Positions 22,392-36,297 are shown, counted from the first letter of the stretch. The stretch is DNA of 64,000 nucleotides from an uncultured Pelagibacteraceae bacterium (GCA_902554785.1 CACDQG010000002.1:1-64000); one strand, 5' to 3'. Made by a program: numbers and translations. The notes: generated from the letters alone by a model not told the origin.

Positions 22392-23099
22392 ATGAAAAAC
22401 ACTATTCAAGAAAAGGATAAATTAGTCAATTCTGTATTTTCGAAAGTTTATAAAAAATATGATTTTATGAACGATGTTATGTCATTTGGCGTACATCGTA
22501 TATGGAAAAAAAAATTTATCGATTGGATGAATCCTCAACCTTCTACGAATTTAATTGATGTTGCTTCTGGTACAGGAGATATAGCTAAACTTTTTTTAGA
22601 AAAAGTAAATCAATCAGGACGTGTTACTTGTGTTGAACCAAACATTAAGATGCTGAATGAGGGTAAAATTAAGCTTGATAAATTCCACAAGAACATAAAA
22701 TGGATAAACGCTAAGGCAGAAGCATTGCCTGTAAAAGATGATACTTTTGATTATTATACAATAAGTTACGGAATCAGAAACGTTTCAGATATTAATTTAA
22801 CTTTGAAAGAAGCTTTACGCGTCCTTAAACCAGGTGGACGTTTTATGTGTTTAGAATTCTCAAAAATTAATAATGAAATACTAAATTTTTTATATAAAAA
22901 ATACTCTAAAACAATTCCGTTTATTGGCAAGTTTATCGTGGGATCTAACCACCCTTATAATTATCTTATAGATAGTATAGAAAATTTTTATAACCAGAAA
23001 CAATTATCAAATTTAATGAAAAAAAGTGGTTTTTCTAATATCGAGTATAGAAACGTTACTAATGGTATTTCTGCTATTCATTCAGGTTGGAAAATTTAA
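22392..23099 (+). CDS. ubiE: Ubiquinone biosynthesis C-methyltransferase UbiE
   Basis: VFSKVYKKYDFMNDVMSFGVHRIWKK, DVASGTGDIA, YGIRNVSDI. Confidence 0.95.
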   Translation: MKNTIQEKDKLVNSVFSKVYKKYDFMNDVMSFGVHRIWKKKFIDWMNPQPSTNLIDVASGTGDIAKLFLEKVNQSGRVTCVEPNIKMLNEGKIKLDKFHKNIKWINAKAEALPVKDDTFDYYTISYGIRNVSDINLTLKEALRVLKPGGRFMCLEFSKINNEILNFLYKKYSKTIPFIGKFIVGSNHPYNYLIDSIENFYNQKQLSNLMKKSGFSNIEYRNVTNGISAIHSGWKI

Positions 23100-24665
23100 A
23101 TGTTAAAAAGAATTTTTAAATTATTTTATATTGCTAGGAAATTATCTGTCTCTGGTGCTATAGATACAATTAACGAAATTCATAAACTTCCAACAACCTT
23201 AAACTTATTCTTTAATTTAATTTCATTAGGTTCAAATACTAAACTATTGGATTATCAAAAATCACCGGGAGAAAAACTTTGTGTCGCACTTCAAGGCATG
23301 GGAACAACCTTTATTAAATTAGGTCAATTTTTAGCTACAAGACCAGATATTATAGGAGAGGAATTAACAAAAGATTTAGAAAAACTTCAAGACAAAGTTC
23401 CTGCTTTTGACTTACATGATGCAAAGAAAATTTTAAGAAAAGAAATTGGAGAAAATTTTTACAAAAATATTATGGATATAAGTGAGCCAATAGCAGCAGC
23501 TTCTATTGCTCAAGTACATTTAGCTAAAATAAAATTTGAAAATCATGAAAAACAAGTAGCCATAAAAATCCTGAGACCAGATATAGAGAAATTGTTCAAT
23601 GAAGAGCTCGATGCTCTTATGCTTTTTGCATATATTGTAGAAAATGCATTTAGCAAAGCAAAGCGGCTGAAACTTGTAGAGGTTGTTCACTTGCTTCGGG
23701 AAATTACCAATATTGAAATGGATTTAAGGTTTGAGGCCGCTGCAGCAAATGAGCTTTTTGAAAATACAAAAAATGATGTTGGTTTTAATGTTCCAAAAAT
23801 CTACTGGAACTACACTACTAAAAAAATTTTAACACTAGACAAAGTTGATGGTATTTCAATTCGAGAATATCAAAAACTTAAAGAAATAGGTGTAGATTTA
23901 AAAACACTTGCAGAAAATTTAATACAATTTTTTTTAAAGCAGGCAGTGAGAGATGGTTTTTTTCATGGAGACATGCATCAAGGAAATTTGTTTGTTGATA
24001 ATAATGGAAACATCATACCGGTAGATTTTGGAATTATGGGACGTCTAGATAAAAATAATAGAAAATTTTTGGCAGAGATTTTATATGGTTTTATTCAAAG
24101 AGATTATGTAAAAGTAGCGGAAGTCCACTTCCAAGCTGGTCTTGTTCCTCAAAACGCGTCTAAAGATGAATTTGCGCAAGCCTTAAGATCAGTAGGCGAG
24201 CCTATTTTCGGTCAGTCAATAAAAGACATCTCTGGAGGTAATCTACTAGCGCAATTATTTGAAATCACTGAAAAATTTAATATGGCAACACAACCACCAT
24301 TATTATTATTACAGAAAACAATGGTTGTTGTTGAAGGAGTTGCAAGAAAACTTTACCCAGAAACAAATATTTGGGAAGTTTCAAGACCAGTCCTTGAAAA
24401 CTGGTTAAAAAATATGAAAAGTCCAAAATCAACTTTTGATACAGCTGTTAAAACATCATCAGAAATAATTAAAAGAATACCAGACCTTCCAGAATTTATT
24501 GATAGAGCTGATTACGCTTTAAAATTAATGGCTGAAGGAAAATTGAATTTAGCAATTGGAACAAATAAAAATCTAGAAGTAGAGCAAATGAAACTTAAAA
24601 ACTTTAGAAATAATATAATTATTAGTTTTTTTGGTATTGTAATTGTCTTTTTATTAGTATTTTAA
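23100..24665 (+). CDS. ubiB: Ubiquinone biosynthesis kinase-like UbiB
   Basis: GTTFIKLGQFLATRPDIIGEE, AAASIAQVHLA, FFHGDMHQGNLFV. Confidence 0.95.
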   Translation: MLKRIFKLFYIARKLSVSGAIDTINEIHKLPTTLNLFFNLISLGSNTKLLDYQKSPGEKLCVALQGMGTTFIKLGQFLATRPDIIGEELTKDLEKLQDKVPAFDLHDAKKILRKEIGENFYKNIMDISEPIAAASIAQVHLAKIKFENHEKQVAIKILRPDIEKLFNEELDALMLFAYIVENAFSKAKRLKLVEVVHLLREITNIEMDLRFEAAAANELFENTKNDVGFNVPKIYWNYTTKKILTLDKVDGISIREYQKLKEIGVDLKTLAENLIQFFLKQAVRDGFFHGDMHQGNLFVDNNGNIIPVDFGIMGRLDKNNRKFLAEILYGFIQRDYVKVAEVHFQAGLVPQNASKDEFAQALRSVGEPIFGQSIKDISGGNLLAQLFEITEKFNMATQPPLLLLQKTMVVVEGVARKLYPETNIWEVSRPVLENWLKNMKSPKSTFDTAVKTSSEIIKRIPDLPEFIDRADYALKLMAEGKLNLAIGTNKNLEVEQMKLKNFRNNIIISFFGIVIVFLLVF

Positions 24666-24671
24666 TTAACC

Positions 24672-25901
24672 ATGTTTATAAAAAATAAAAAAATACTCAT
24701 AATTATAGGTGGAGGTATTGCTGCTTACAAATCTTTAGATTTAATAAGGTTGTTAAAGAAAAGTAATAATGAAATTAAAACAATTCTAACAAAAAGTGGA
24801 AAGGAATTCGTAACTCCATTATCCATAAATGCATTAACGAAAAGTAAAACTTTTGAAGACATTTTTGACAAAAATTCCGAAGCTGAAATAGATCATATAT
24901 CTTTATCTAGGTGGGCTGACTTAATTATTGTAATGCCTACTACAGCTAACTTCATGTCAAAATTAAGCCTTGGTAAATCGGAGGATTTAGCTACTACTGT
25001 AATTTTAGCTTCTAATAAAGACATATTATTAGTCCCAGCTATGAATGTTAGAATGTGGATTCATAAAGCTACTCAACAAAACGTTAAAATCTTAAAAGAT
25101 TATGGATATTTGTTCATTGGACCTGAAAAAGGAGAAATGGCTTGTGGTGAATATGGTGATGGCAAAATGTCTAGTCCAAGACAAATATTTGCTTATATTA
25201 ACCATTATTTTAATAAAAGAGATTTAGTAAAAAGGAAAAATTACAAAGCTTTGGTGACTGCAGGGCCAACAAGAGAATATATAGACCCTGTGAGATATAT
25301 ATCTAATGAGTCAAGTGGAAAACAAGGTTACGAGATAGCTTTAGCTCTTAGCAAATTAGGGATTAAAACTACGATGATTATAGGACCATCAAATCTAATA
25401 ACTCAAAAAAATATCAAAACAAAAAAAATAGTAACTGCTAAAGAAATGTTAATTGAAGTGAAAAAATCTTTACCCGTAGATGTGGCTATATGTACTGCAG
25501 CTGTGACTGATTTTAGACCTACAATAAAAAATAAAAATAAATTAAAAAAAGATCTTAATAAAATGAAATCTATTAATTTAGAAAAAAATGATGATATTTT
25601 AGAGTATTTAAGTAAAAATAATAAGTATAGACCAAAGCTTGTTGTTGGTTTTTCTGCTGAAACAGAGAATCTAAATAAAAATTCAATCTCAAAAATGAAA
25701 AAAAAAAATTGTGACCTTATTGTTGCAAATGACGTTTCTAAACAGGGCAGAGGATTTAACTCAGATTATAATGAGGTTTCTATTATCGACAATAATGGAA
25801 ATATCAAAATAATTAAAAAAAACAAAAAAAGTTATATAGCAAGTAAAATTGCTGAAGTTATTTTAGATAAACTATTAGTTAATGACAGAAATTTTAATTA
25901 A
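24672..25901 (+). CDS. coaBC: Bifunctional phosphopantothenoylcysteine decarboxylase/synthase
   Basis: GGGIAAYKSLDLIRLLKK, VPAMNVRMW, VTAGPTREYIDPVRYISNESSGKQG. Confidence 0.95.
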   Translation: MFIKNKKILIIIGGGIAAYKSLDLIRLLKKSNNEIKTILTKSGKEFVTPLSINALTKSKTFEDIFDKNSEAEIDHISLSRWADLIIVMPTTANFMSKLSLGKSEDLATTVILASNKDILLVPAMNVRMWIHKATQQNVKILKDYGYLFIGPEKGEMACGEYGDGKMSSPRQIFAYINHYFNKRDLVKRKNYKALVTAGPTREYIDPVRYISNESSGKQGYEIALALSKLGIKTTMIIGPSNLITQKNIKTKKIVTAKEMLIEVKKSLPVDVAICTAAVTDFRPTIKNKNKLKKDLNKMKSINLEKNDDILEYLSKNNKYRPKLVVGFSAETENLNKNSISKMKKKNCDLIVANDVSKQGRGFNSDYNEVSIIDNNGNIKIIKKNKKSYIASKIAEVILDKLLVNDRNFN

Positions 25902-26322
25902 AAGATTATCTAAAAATATAAATTTACCAAAATACGAAACTGAAGGTTCCTCTGGAATGGATTTATCGGCAAATATAAATTCACATATTAAAATTGAACC
26001 AGGAGAAACCTCAATAATTCCAACAGGAATTTCTATCTCAATACCTAAAAACTTTGAAATACAAATCAGACCAAGATCGGGATTAGCAGCAAAAAATCAA
26101 ATCTCAATTCTTAATACACCTGGAACAATTGATGCAGATTATAGAGGTGAAATAAAAGTTATATTAATAAATTTAGGTAAAAAAACATTTTTGGTTGAGA
26201 AAGGAGCAAGAATAGCTCAAATGGTGCTAAGTCCTATAGGTAAAGCTAAAATTAAGGAAGTTGAAAACTTAGAAAAAACTGATCGCGGTTCAGACGGTTT
26301 CGGGTCTACAGGCACAAAATAA
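25882..26322 (+). CDS. dut: dUTPase
   Basis: EGSSGMDLSA, RPRSGLAAKNQISILNTPGTIDADYRGE, C-terminal RGSDGFGSTG. Confidence 0.95.
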   Translation: MTEILIKRLSKNINLPKYETEGSSGMDLSANINSHIKIEPGETSIIPTGISISIPKNFEIQIRPRSGLAAKNQISILNTPGTIDADYRGEIKVILINLGKKTFLVEKGARIAQMVLSPIGKAKIKEVENLEKTDRGSDGFGSTGTK

Positions 26323-26324
26323 AA

Positions 26325-27068
26325 ATGAATTTAGATTTGAAACTATTTAGGAGATTTGAAAAGCAAATCATTTTGAAAAGAATTGGAATTAATGGGCAAA
26401 AGAAAATTTTTAAATCAAAGGTGTTAATAATTGGAGTTGGAGGTTTAGGCTGCCCATTAATTACATATTTAGCTGCATCTGGTGTTGGGACTATAGGGAT
26501 TGTAGATAAAGATAAGATAGAATTAAGTAATTTGAATAGGCAAACACTTTTTGTTTCTAAAGATATTGGTAAATTTAAAGTTATTCAAGCAAAAAACTAT
26601 ATTAAGAAAGTAAATAACAAGATAAAAATTAAAACTTTTAAACAGAAAGTATCTTTGTCTAATATTAAATCTATCATTAAAGATTTTGATATTATTTGTG
26701 ATGGTACAGACAACTATGAAACTCGATATATAATTAATGACCAGTGTAAGAAGAGTAAAAAAATTCTTATATCTGCTGCAATAAGTAAATTCAGCGGACA
26801 TCTATTTAAATTTAATTTTAAAAAGAAAGGATGTTGTTACCGTTGCTTTATGCCTGATAAGCCTGAAGGAGAAGATAACTGTAATGCTGAAGGAATCTTT
26901 TCTCCGGTAGCGGGAATATTGGGATCTCTTCAAGCGAATGAAGTTTTAAAAACAATTTTAAATTTTAAAAATGATCTAAATAATCAAATGATTATCTTCG
27001 ACTCAATAAAATCGAATTTTAGAAATATCAAGCTAACACGTAACTCGAATTGTAGAAATAGATGTTAA
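26325..27068 (+). CDS. moeB: ThiF/MoeB-family adenylyltransferase (E1-like)
   Basis: VLIIGVGGLGCPLITYLAASGVGTIGIVDKDKIELSNLNRQ and CYRCFMP zinc motif. Confidence 0.85.
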   Translation: MNLDLKLFRRFEKQIILKRIGINGQKKIFKSKVLIIGVGGLGCPLITYLAASGVGTIGIVDKDKIELSNLNRQTLFVSKDIGKFKVIQAKNYIKKVNNKIKIKTFKQKVSLSNIKSIIKDFDIICDGTDNYETRYIINDQCKKSKKILISAAISKFSGHLFKFNFKKKGCCYRCFMPDKPEGEDNCNAEGIFSPVAGILGSLQANEVLKTILNFKNDLNNQMIIFDSIKSNFRNIKLTRNSNCRNRC

Positions 27069-27502
27069 GAAAAATCTATTTTTTTTTAATTTTATTTTCT
27101 TTACAAAATCTTTATGCAGATGAATATTTTTTAACTCTTAGAAATGATAAGGTAAATCTAAGACAGGGCCCCTCCTTTGAATATCCAATAAAATTATTTT
27201 ATAAAAAAAAATTTTTACCAGTACTGGTTCAAGAAAAATTTGAAAATTTTAGAAAAATCAGAGACCACGAGAATAATACAGGCTGGATACATGTTTCACA
27301 ATTATCAAAAAAAAAGGCAGCGATAGTTATTGATGATGAGGCTTATATTTTTTCAAATAACTCAATTTACTCTAAACCTTTAGCTGTTTCTAAAAATGGA
27401 AAACTTTTATTAATTAAAAAATGTAAAAAAGATTGGTGCAAAATTTCAAGTAAAAATGTTAAAGGTTGGATTAAAAAGGAGAGCCTATGGGGCTTATATT
27501 AA
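27062..27502 (+). CDS. Secreted SH3-domain protein
   Basis: Signal peptide-like N-terminus, KVNLRQGPSFEYPI and KGWIKKESLWG SH3 repeats. Confidence 0.8.
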   Translation: MLRKIYFFLILFSLQNLYADEYFLTLRNDKVNLRQGPSFEYPIKLFYKKKFLPVLVQEKFENFRKIRDHENNTGWIHVSQLSKKKAAIVIDDEAYIFSNNSIYSKPLAVSKNGKLLLIKKCKKDWCKISSKNVKGWIKKESLWGLY

Positions 27503-27504
27503 AA

Positions 27505-27747
27505 CTACTTTTTATATTTAGCCGTCCAAACCTTATCTAAAATAAAATACCAAACTGCATTAGCCAATGGCTCTACAATCGCATCAGTTAAGGCTATCAT
27601 AAAGCTAACGTTAGCGATCAACATTAAAACTGTTATAGCGATGGCAAAATGGCCAATTGTGTAAATTATAGTTCTTAAAATAGAACCTTTATTATTCTGA
27701 TAGATGCTTTTTGAGGCAGTTAAAATTCCGTGAGTAAATTCCGTCAT
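27505..27747 (-). CDS. DUF2061-like small membrane protein
   Basis: 80 aa, two hydrophobic segments, TIGHFAIA...IVEPLANAVWYFILDKVW pattern. Confidence 0.65.
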   Translation of the reverse strand: MTEFTHGILTASKSIYQNNKGSILRTIIYTIGHFAIAITVLMLIANVSFMIALTDAIVEPLANAVWYFILDKVWTAKYKK

Positions 27748-28377
27748 TTAGTTAAATGGATTTTCAAGAACACAAGCCACGAGGTGAATTCTATTTTGTT
27801 CACCTCCATTAAAAAAATTATGATATTTAGTATTATTAGTTATAGTGACTGTTCCATCAGCTGGCATATGTTTGCAAACGTTTTCTATAACCATTCTGCA
27901 ACCCTTATTAGTTATTATTGGTATATGAAGTCTAGGCTCTGGATCTCTATGCCAACTAAGAGTTGATCTTGGCTCTTTTAATAATATTCTCACTCTTCCC
28001 AATTTAAAATGTTTTTTTAAAATATTATAAACTTCTTCAAAATACGTTCCCTTAAATTCTGATACTATTTCTGTATACTTAGACTCATCAATCGGTTTAT
28101 CTCTCTCGATCTCTTTTCCTTTTTCGTCGGGTATAGTCCAATAAGTTCCTCTGACATTATGACCTTCAGTAGACGATTTATCTCCAGGTATTTGATTTAA
28201 AGATATAGCTCCAAAATTTTTAATTCCTAGCGTGTTGAATTTCTTTTTTTTTAGAACAATATTTAAATCTGCTCTCAGTTTTTCAATGTCAAATTTCAAG
28301 TTTGGAACTATGTAAAAATCATCTTTAATGTTTTGATTTAGTTGTTCCAAGTTTACTGTTGATTTAACTACTTCCAT
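27748..28377 (-). CDS. Aspartyl/asparaginyl beta-hydroxylase-like dioxygenase
   Basis: LSWHRDPEPRLHIPIITNKGCRMVIEN and HNFFNGGEQNRIHLV (His/Asp iron-binding pattern). Confidence 0.75.
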   Translation of the reverse strand: MEVVKSTVNLEQLNQNIKDDFYIVPNLKFDIEKLRADLNIVLKKKKFNTLGIKNFGAISLNQIPGDKSSTEGHNVRGTYWTIPDEKGKEIERDKPIDESKYTEIVSEFKGTYFEEVYNILKKHFKLGRVRILLKEPRSTLSWHRDPEPRLHIPIITNKGCRMVIENVCKHMPADGTVTITNNTKYHNFFNGGEQNRIHLVACVLENPFN

Positions 28378-28378
28378 A

Positions 28379-30553
<2,175 letters not shown>

Positions 30554-30561
30554 TTAATTAG

Positions 30562-30578
30562 TTTATAATAGTTCTAAA
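30562..30578 (-). promoter_or_regulatory. Irr/ICE-like operator upstream of katG
   Basis: TTTATAATAGTTCTAAA, near-palindrome matching the ICE pattern TTTAGAA-N3-TTCTAAA with one clear deviation per left arm; 12 bp from katG start. Confidence 0.6.
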
Positions 30579-30600
30579 GTGAAAAACAAGCGACAAACTG

Positions 30601-31008
30601 TCAATTTTTCAAATTTATAAATACCTCTACGTTTTTAATTTTTTTTCCATTAGGCGCTTTTGGAAGTTTTTGAAATACAACTTCGTTTGCTTCAATATCA
30701 ATTAATTCAGAATTTTCACTGTCATAAAAATGATGGTGGTTTGAAATGTTAGTATCGAAATAGGTTTTTTTTCCTTTAACTTCCACTTCGCTTAAATGCC
30801 CAGCGGCTTTAAACGCATGAATAGTATTATAGATTGTTGCTAATGCAAATTTGGAAGTTGTTTTTTTCGCTAAAAGTTTATCTAAACTTTCTACGGTGAA
30901 ATGAAATGTTTTTTCTCTTTCAAATAGGAATTTAGCGATTTCTACTCTTTGTTTTGTTGGTCTTAACCCGGATGATCTTAATTTTTTTAAAATATCTATT
31001 TTTTTCAC
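30601..31008 (-). CDS. irr: Fur-family iron response regulator Irr
   Basis: RPTKQRVEIAKFLF, LATIYNTIHAFKAAGHLSEV, TYFDTNISNHHHFY; divergent from fabA. Confidence 0.88.
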   Translation of the reverse strand: MKKIDILKKLRSSGLRPTKQRVEIAKFLFEREKTFHFTVESLDKLLAKKTTSKFALATIYNTIHAFKAAGHLSEVEVKGKKTYFDTNISNHHHFYDSENSELIDIEANEVVFQKLPKAPNGKKIKNVEVFINLKN

Positions 31009-31031
31009 GTTTTTTTAGTAATTTTACCTAG

Positions 31032-31048
31032 TTTATAATCATTCTAAA
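31032..31048. promoter_or_regulatory. Irr/ICE-like operator in the irr-fabA divergent region
   Basis: TTTATAATCATTCTAAA; right half TTCTAAA and left half identical to the katG site. Confidence 0.6.
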
Positions 31049-31098
31049 CACAAATATATATGAAACTTTTGCTAAATCAAGTAAAACAATTCTAAACC

Positions 31099-31602
31099 AT
31101 GCAAAAAAACAGCTACAATTATGAAGAATTAATTTCGTGTGGTGAGGGAAAGTTGTTTGGTGAAGGTAATGCTAAACTTCCTCTACCTCCAATGTTAATG
31201 TTTGATAGAATAACAGAGATTAAAAAAGATACTGGTGAATTTAAAAAAGGTTTTATAAAAGCTGAGCTTGATATTAAGGACAATCTTTGGTTTTTTGAAT
31301 GTCATTTTAAAAAGGATCCAGTGATGCCAGGCTGTTTAGGTTTGGATGCAATGTGGCAACTAGTTGGGTTTTATTTGGGTTGGATAGGTGAGCCAGGAAA
31401 AGGTAGGGCTTTGGGCGTAAACTCTGTAAAATTTACTGGTGAAGTTTTAAAAAATGTGAAGGTGGCAACCTATGAGATAAATATGAAAAGAATTTTAAAA
31501 AAGGAAGGTACAGCTGTAGGGTTGGCCAATGGTATATTAAGTGCTGACGGAAAAATAATTTATAAAGCAGAAAATTTAAAAGTAGGATTATTTAAATCAT
31601 GA
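31099..31602 (+). CDS. fabA: 3-hydroxydecanoyl-ACP dehydratase/isomerase
   Basis: [38 protein letters not shown]. Confidence 0.95.
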   Translation: MQKNSYNYEELISCGEGKLFGEGNAKLPLPPMLMFDRITEIKKDTGEFKKGFIKAELDIKDNLWFFECHFKKDPVMPGCLGLDAMWQLVGFYLGWIGEPGKGRALGVNSVKFTGEVLKNVKVATYEINMKRILKKEGTAVGLANGILSADGKIIYKAENLKVGLFKS

Positions 31603-32813
31603 AAAGAGTTGTGATAACTGGAATTGGAGTAGTTTCTTGCTTAGGAAATAATCAAGAAGAGGTTTTTAAGTCACTATTAACCTCAAAATCAGGAATTACT
31701 TTTGCTGAAGAATATAAAGAATATAATTTAAAAAGTCATGTCCATGGGAAGCCAAATATTAAGCTTGAAGATCATGTTGATCGAAAATTTATTAGATTTA
31801 TGGGTCCAGGCTCTGCTTATAATTATATTTCTATGAGTGAAGCAGTAAAAGACTCTGGTTTAGAAGAGAAAGATGTAAGCAATATATCTACTGGGATGAT
31901 TATGGGATCAGGGGGTCCCTCAATTGAAAATGTTATTCTAGCTGCAGACAAAACTAGGGATAAAAGTCCGAAGCGAATGGGGCCTTTTGTAGTTCCGCGG
32001 ACAATGTCTAGCACTGCTTCGGCGACTCTCGCAGTACCTTTCAAGATTAAAGGCGTTAATTATACGATCAGTTCAGCTTGTGCAACTAGTGGGCATTGTA
32101 TCGGAAATGCAATGGAATTAATTCAACTAGGAAAACAAAAAATCATTTTTGCTGGTGGTAGTGATGAAGTTCACTTTGCAATGACAGCAATGTTTGATGC
32201 AATGACAGCTCTGTCTTCAAAATATAATGAAACTCCAGAAAAAGCATCAAGACCGTATGATAAAACTCGAGATGGTTTTGTTATCTCAGGTGGTGGTGGA
32301 GTTTTAGTTTTAGAGGAGTACGAACATGCTAAATCGAGAGGCGCAAAAATATATGCCGAACTAACAGGATACGGTGCTACCTCAGATGGATATGATATGG
32401 TTGCTCCTTCTGGAGAAGGAGCAGTGAGATGCATGAAAATGGCAATGAGTACTGCGAAAAATAAAATTGATTACATAAATACACATGGAACATCTACACC
32501 AGTTGGAGATATAACTGAATTAAAAGCTGTGGGAAAAGTATTTAATGACTATAAACCCAAAATTAGTTCAACTAAATCTCTTGCGGGACATTCTCTCGGA
32601 GCTACTTCAGTTCATGAGGCTGTTTATAGTTTAATTATGATGAAAAATAATTTTATAGCAGCATCAGCTAACATTAACGATATGGACGAAGAAGCAAAAA
32701 AATATCCAATTGTCACTAAAGTTGAAAAAGATGTTAATTTAAATTCTATAATGTCTAATAGTTTTGGTTTTGGCGGGACTAATGCTACTTTAGTATTTGA
32801 AAAGGTAAAATAA
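31599..32813 (+). CDS. fabB: Beta-ketoacyl-ACP synthase I
   Basis: [18 protein letters not shown] active site, [29 protein letters not shown]. Confidence 0.95.
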   Translation: MKRVVITGIGVVSCLGNNQEEVFKSLLTSKSGITFAEEYKEYNLKSHVHGKPNIKLEDHVDRKFIRFMGPGSAYNYISMSEAVKDSGLEEKDVSNISTGMIMGSGGPSIENVILAADKTRDKSPKRMGPFVVPRTMSSTASATLAVPFKIKGVNYTISSACATSGHCIGNAMELIQLGKQKIIFAGGSDEVHFAMTAMFDAMTALSSKYNETPEKASRPYDKTRDGFVISGGGGVLVLEEYEHAKSRGAKIYAELTGYGATSDGYDMVAPSGEGAVRCMKMAMSTAKNKIDYINTHGTSTPVGDITELKAVGKVFNDYKPKISSTKSLAGHSLGATSVHEAVYSLIMMKNNFIAASANINDMDEEAKKYPIVTKVEKDVNLNSIMSNSFGFGGTNATLVFEKVK

Positions 32814-33598
32814 TGAATTATATGAAAGGTAAAAAAGGTTTAATCATGGGTGTTGCGAATGAGCGCTCAATAGCATGGGGTATATCTCAAAAACTTGCAG
32901 AAGCAGGAGCTGAATTAGCTTTTACTTACTTAGGTGATGCATTAAAAAAAAGAGTGGTTCCTTTAGCAGATAAATTAAATTCGAATATTACATTTAGCTG
33001 TGACGTGGAAAAAAAAGATGAGATCGTAAAGCTTTTTGAAGATATTAAGTCAAAATGGGGAAAAATTGACTTTGTTGTACATGCGGTTGCTTTTTCAGAC
33101 AAGTCAGAATTATCTGGAGAATATTTAAATACTACAAGAGAAAATTTTCTTAGAAGTATGCTTATCTCATGTTTTTCGTTCACCGAAGTTTCGAAAGAAG
33201 CTTCAAAGATAATGAATGAAGGGGGTAGTTTACTAACTCTTACATACGAATCCACCAAAGCAATACCAAATTATAATGTTATGGGTGTTTGTAAATCCGC
33301 TTTAGAAGCGAGTGTAAAATATTTAGCGAGAGATCTAGGAAGGAAAAAAATAAGAGTTAATGCCATAAGTGCTGGACCAATTAAAACCTTGGCTGCTTCC
33401 GCAATTGGGGATGCGAAGTTTTTATATAAATGGAATGAAGACCACTCATTTTTAAAAAGAAATGTTGATATCCATGATGTAGGAAATTCTGCTTTATATT
33501 TGCTCAGCAATCTCGCTGCGGGCGTTACTGGAGAAATTCATTATGTAGATGCAGGATACAACAAAGTAGGTATGCCTGATCCTAAAAATATGAATTAA
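32813..33598 (+). CDS. fabI: Enoyl-ACP reductase
   Basis: [53 protein letters not shown]. Confidence 0.95.
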   Translation: MNYMKGKKGLIMGVANERSIAWGISQKLAEAGAELAFTYLGDALKKRVVPLADKLNSNITFSCDVEKKDEIVKLFEDIKSKWGKIDFVVHAVAFSDKSELSGEYLNTTRENFLRSMLISCFSFTEVSKEASKIMNEGGSLLTLTYESTKAIPNYNVMGVCKSALEASVKYLARDLGRKKIRVNAISAGPIKTLAASAIGDAKFLYKWNEDHSFLKRNVDIHDVGNSALYLLSNLAAGVTGEIHYVDAGYNKVGMPDPKNMN

Positions 33599-35667
33599 GC
33601 TGATGCTTGTTTCATAGAAAGTTTTACTTTTCCTCTATCAAAACCAACAACTTTAACTGAAACTTCATCACCCTCTTTTACAACATCTCCAACTTTTGCT
33701 ACTCTTTTGTTAGCAAGCTCAGATATATGTACAAGACCATCTTGTTTTCCTAAAAAGTTAACAAAAGCTCCAAATTCCATTATCTTAACAACTTTTCCTT
33801 TATAAATTTTACCCATTTCTGGTTTGGCAATTAAATTTTTAATAAAATCTATAGCTTTGTTTCTGGATGCTTCATCTGGTGCAGCAACAGTTACTTCTCC
33901 AGTATCTTTGACATCAACTTTGGCTCCCGAGGTCTCAACAATTTCCCTAATAGTTGCACCACCTTTTCCAATTACCGTAGCTATATCTTTTTTATCAACT
34001 TTAATTGTCTCTATTTTTGGAGTGTGTTTTGAAAATTCTTTTCTCGAACTTTTAATGGCTTTGTTCATTTCACCTAAAATATGTTTTCTTCCTTCTTTTG
34101 CTTGATCTAAAGCTTTTTCCATAATTTCAAAAGTTATACCTGTGATTTTAATATCCATTTGAAGTGAGGTGATGCCATTTTTTGTACCAGCTACTTTAAA
34201 ATCCATATCTCCTAAATGATCTTCATCTCCTAAAATATCTGATAATACAGAAAAATCCTCACCCTCTTTGATTAAGCCCATTGCAATACCAGCAACTGGT
34301 TCTTTTATTGGGACTCCTGCATCCATTAATGATAGTGAAGTTCCACAAACTGTAGCCATTGATGAAGATCCGTTAGACTCTGTTATTTCTGAAACTACTC
34401 TTAATGTGTATGGAAAGTTCTCTTTTGTTGGTAAAGATGAATTTATTGCCCTCCAAGCAAGTTTTCCATGTCCAATTTCTCTTCTGCCAGTACCTATTCT
34501 ACCACATTCCCCAACTGAAAATGGAGGAAAATTATAATGCAACATGAAGTTTGATCTTTGCATGCCCTCTAGGCTTTCTAATCTTTGTTCATCATCTGTC
34601 ATTCCTAGTGTCGTAACTACAAGTGCTTGCGTTTCTCCTCTTGTAAATAGAGCAGATCCGTGAGTTCTTGGTAAAACTCCTACCTCACATTTGATTTGTC
34701 TTACGTCTGCTAATCCTCTTCCATCAATTCTTTTCTTTTCTTTTAAAATTGCAGTTCTAACTATATCTTTTTCTAGAGATTTCAGCTGACTCATTGCTTG
34801 ATTTTCTGTAATAGTTTCATCTTCTGCAAACATTTCTTTACATTGAGTCTCTATTTCAGAAATAGCTGTAGATCTTTTTTTCTTATCTATTTCTTTAAAT
34901 GCGTTTCTTAAACGAGTTTCAAATTTCTCAGCAATTTTCTTTTTAATTTCAGAATGATCTACTTCTTCAACTTCCCACTTGGGTTTTCCAGCTTTTTTTG
35001 CTAACTTCTCAATTGCTTCAATTATTGGAACAAATTTTTCATGTCCGAATTTTACTGCATCTAGCATAACTTTTTCAGATAATCCTGTTGTTTCTGACTC
35101 AACCATTAAAACTGCATCTTTAGTCCCAGCAACAACTAAGTCCAACTCAGATTCTTTTAATTCCTCCACTGAAGGATTTAATAAATAGTTTCCATCTTTA
35201 AATCCAACTCTACTTGCAGCTATCGGCCCCAAAAAAGGTAATCCTGATATGGCTAAAGCTGCAGAAGATGCAATGATTGATAATATATCTGGTTGGTTTT
35301 CATTATCGTAAGAAAGCACTGTAGGAAGTACTTGAACCTCGTTCATAAAATCTGATGGAAATAGAGGTCTAATAGGTCTATCTATCAATCTTGAAATTAA
35401 TGTTTCAGCCTCTGTTGGTCTAGCTTCCCTTTTAAAATATCCACCAGGTATTTTCCCTGCTGCATAATATTTTTCCTGGTAATTTACTGACAAAGGGAAA
35501 TAGTCTTGACCTTCAGCAACTTTTTTAGCACCTACAGCTGTAGCAATTACCACTGTTTCCCCTAACGAGGCAATGATTGCTCCATCCGCTTGTCTTGCAA
35601 CTTTACCTGTCTCTAAAGTTAAAGTTTTACCGTTAACTTTCAATTCTTCCTTATGTATTTTGAACAT
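33595..35667 (-). CDS. pnp: Polyribonucleotide nucleotidyltransferase
   Basis: Two RNase PH domains plus KH ([12 protein letters not shown]) and S1 ([15 protein letters not shown]). Confidence 0.97.
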   Translation of the reverse strand: MFKIHKEELKVNGKTLTLETGKVARQADGAIIASLGETVVIATAVGAKKVAEGQDYFPLSVNYQEKYYAAGKIPGGYFKREARPTEAETLISRLIDRPIRPLFPSDFMNEVQVLPTVLSYDNENQPDILSIIASSAALAISGLPFLGPIAASRVGFKDGNYLLNPSVEELKESELDLVVAGTKDAVLMVESETTGLSEKVMLDAVKFGHEKFVPIIEAIEKLAKKAGKPKWEVEEVDHSEIKKKIAEKFETRLRNAFKEIDKKKRSTAISEIETQCKEMFAEDETITENQAMSQLKSLEKDIVRTAILKEKKRIDGRGLADVRQIKCEVGVLPRTHGSALFTRGETQALVVTTLGMTDDEQRLESLEGMQRSNFMLHYNFPPFSVGECGRIGTGRREIGHGKLAWRAINSSLPTKENFPYTLRVVSEITESNGSSSMATVCGTSLSLMDAGVPIKEPVAGIAMGLIKEGEDFSVLSDILGDEDHLGDMDFKVAGTKNGITSLQMDIKITGITFEIMEKALDQAKEGRKHILGEMNKAIKSSRKEFSKHTPKIETIKVDKKDIATVIGKGGATIREIVETSGAKVDVKDTGEVTVAAPDEASRNKAIDFIKNLIAKPEMGKIYKGKVVKIMEFGAFVNFLGKQDGLVHISELANKRVAKVGDVVKEGDEVSVKVVGFDRGKVKLSMKQASA

Positions 35668-35927
35668 TATTTCCTTAAATTTAATTGTTTAATAACTTTT
35701 TGGTAGGACTCAGAGTTTTTCTTTTTAAGGTATGCAAGAAGCTTTTTTCTTTTGTTTACTGATTTAGTCAAACCTAAAGTTGAGTGTTTATCTTTTTTAA
35801 AACTTTTAAAGTGTTCCGATAATTTTATAATTTTATCTGTCAGCAATCCAATTTGGATTTCTGTAGAACCAACGTCTTTAGAATGTGTTGCCAATGATCT
35901 AATTGTATCTTTTTTTTTCTTTATCAT
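35667..35927 (-). CDS. rpsO: 30S ribosomal protein S15
   Basis: [36 protein letters not shown]; upstream of pnp. Confidence 0.95.
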   Translation of the reverse strand: MIKKKKDTIRSLATHSKDVGSTEIQIGLLTDKIIKLSEHFKSFKKDKHSTLGLTKSVNKRKKLLAYLKKKNSESYQKVIKQLNLRK

Positions 35928-36297
35928 TTTCTTTATTTTGTTTTATTATTCTTTCTATTTTTTCAGCATAATCAAATGAGTTATCTTCAACAAATGTTAG
36001 CTTAGGAAGAAATTTAATATCTAACCTTTTAGACAGCGCTTTTCTAACAAGATGTGAGTACTCCGTCAAGATACTTACTGTTTCTTTAATATCTACACCG
36101 CCAAGTGGAATTACATATACTCTTGCTGTTTTAAGATCTGGCGTCATTCTTACCTCGGTAACTGTAATCAATTTTGAATTAATTAAAGGTATTTTAGCCT
36201 CGTTTCTAATAAATAGCTCACCAAGATTTTGTTTAACGAGTTCCCCAACCCTTAGCTGTCTTTGGCTGTATGATTTATGTATTGAATGATCCGTCAT
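35899..36297 (-). CDS. rbfA: Ribosome-binding factor A
   Basis: SQRQLRVGELVKQNLGELF, VTEVRMTPDLKTARVYV; downstream of infB; overlaps rpsO by 29 nt. Confidence 0.93.
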   Translation of the reverse strand: MTDHSIHKSYSQRQLRVGELVKQNLGELFIRNEAKIPLINSKLITVTEVRMTPDLKTARVYVIPLGGVDIKETVSILTEYSHLVRKALSKRLDIKFLPKLTFVEDNSFDYAEKIERIIKQNKENDKEKKRYN

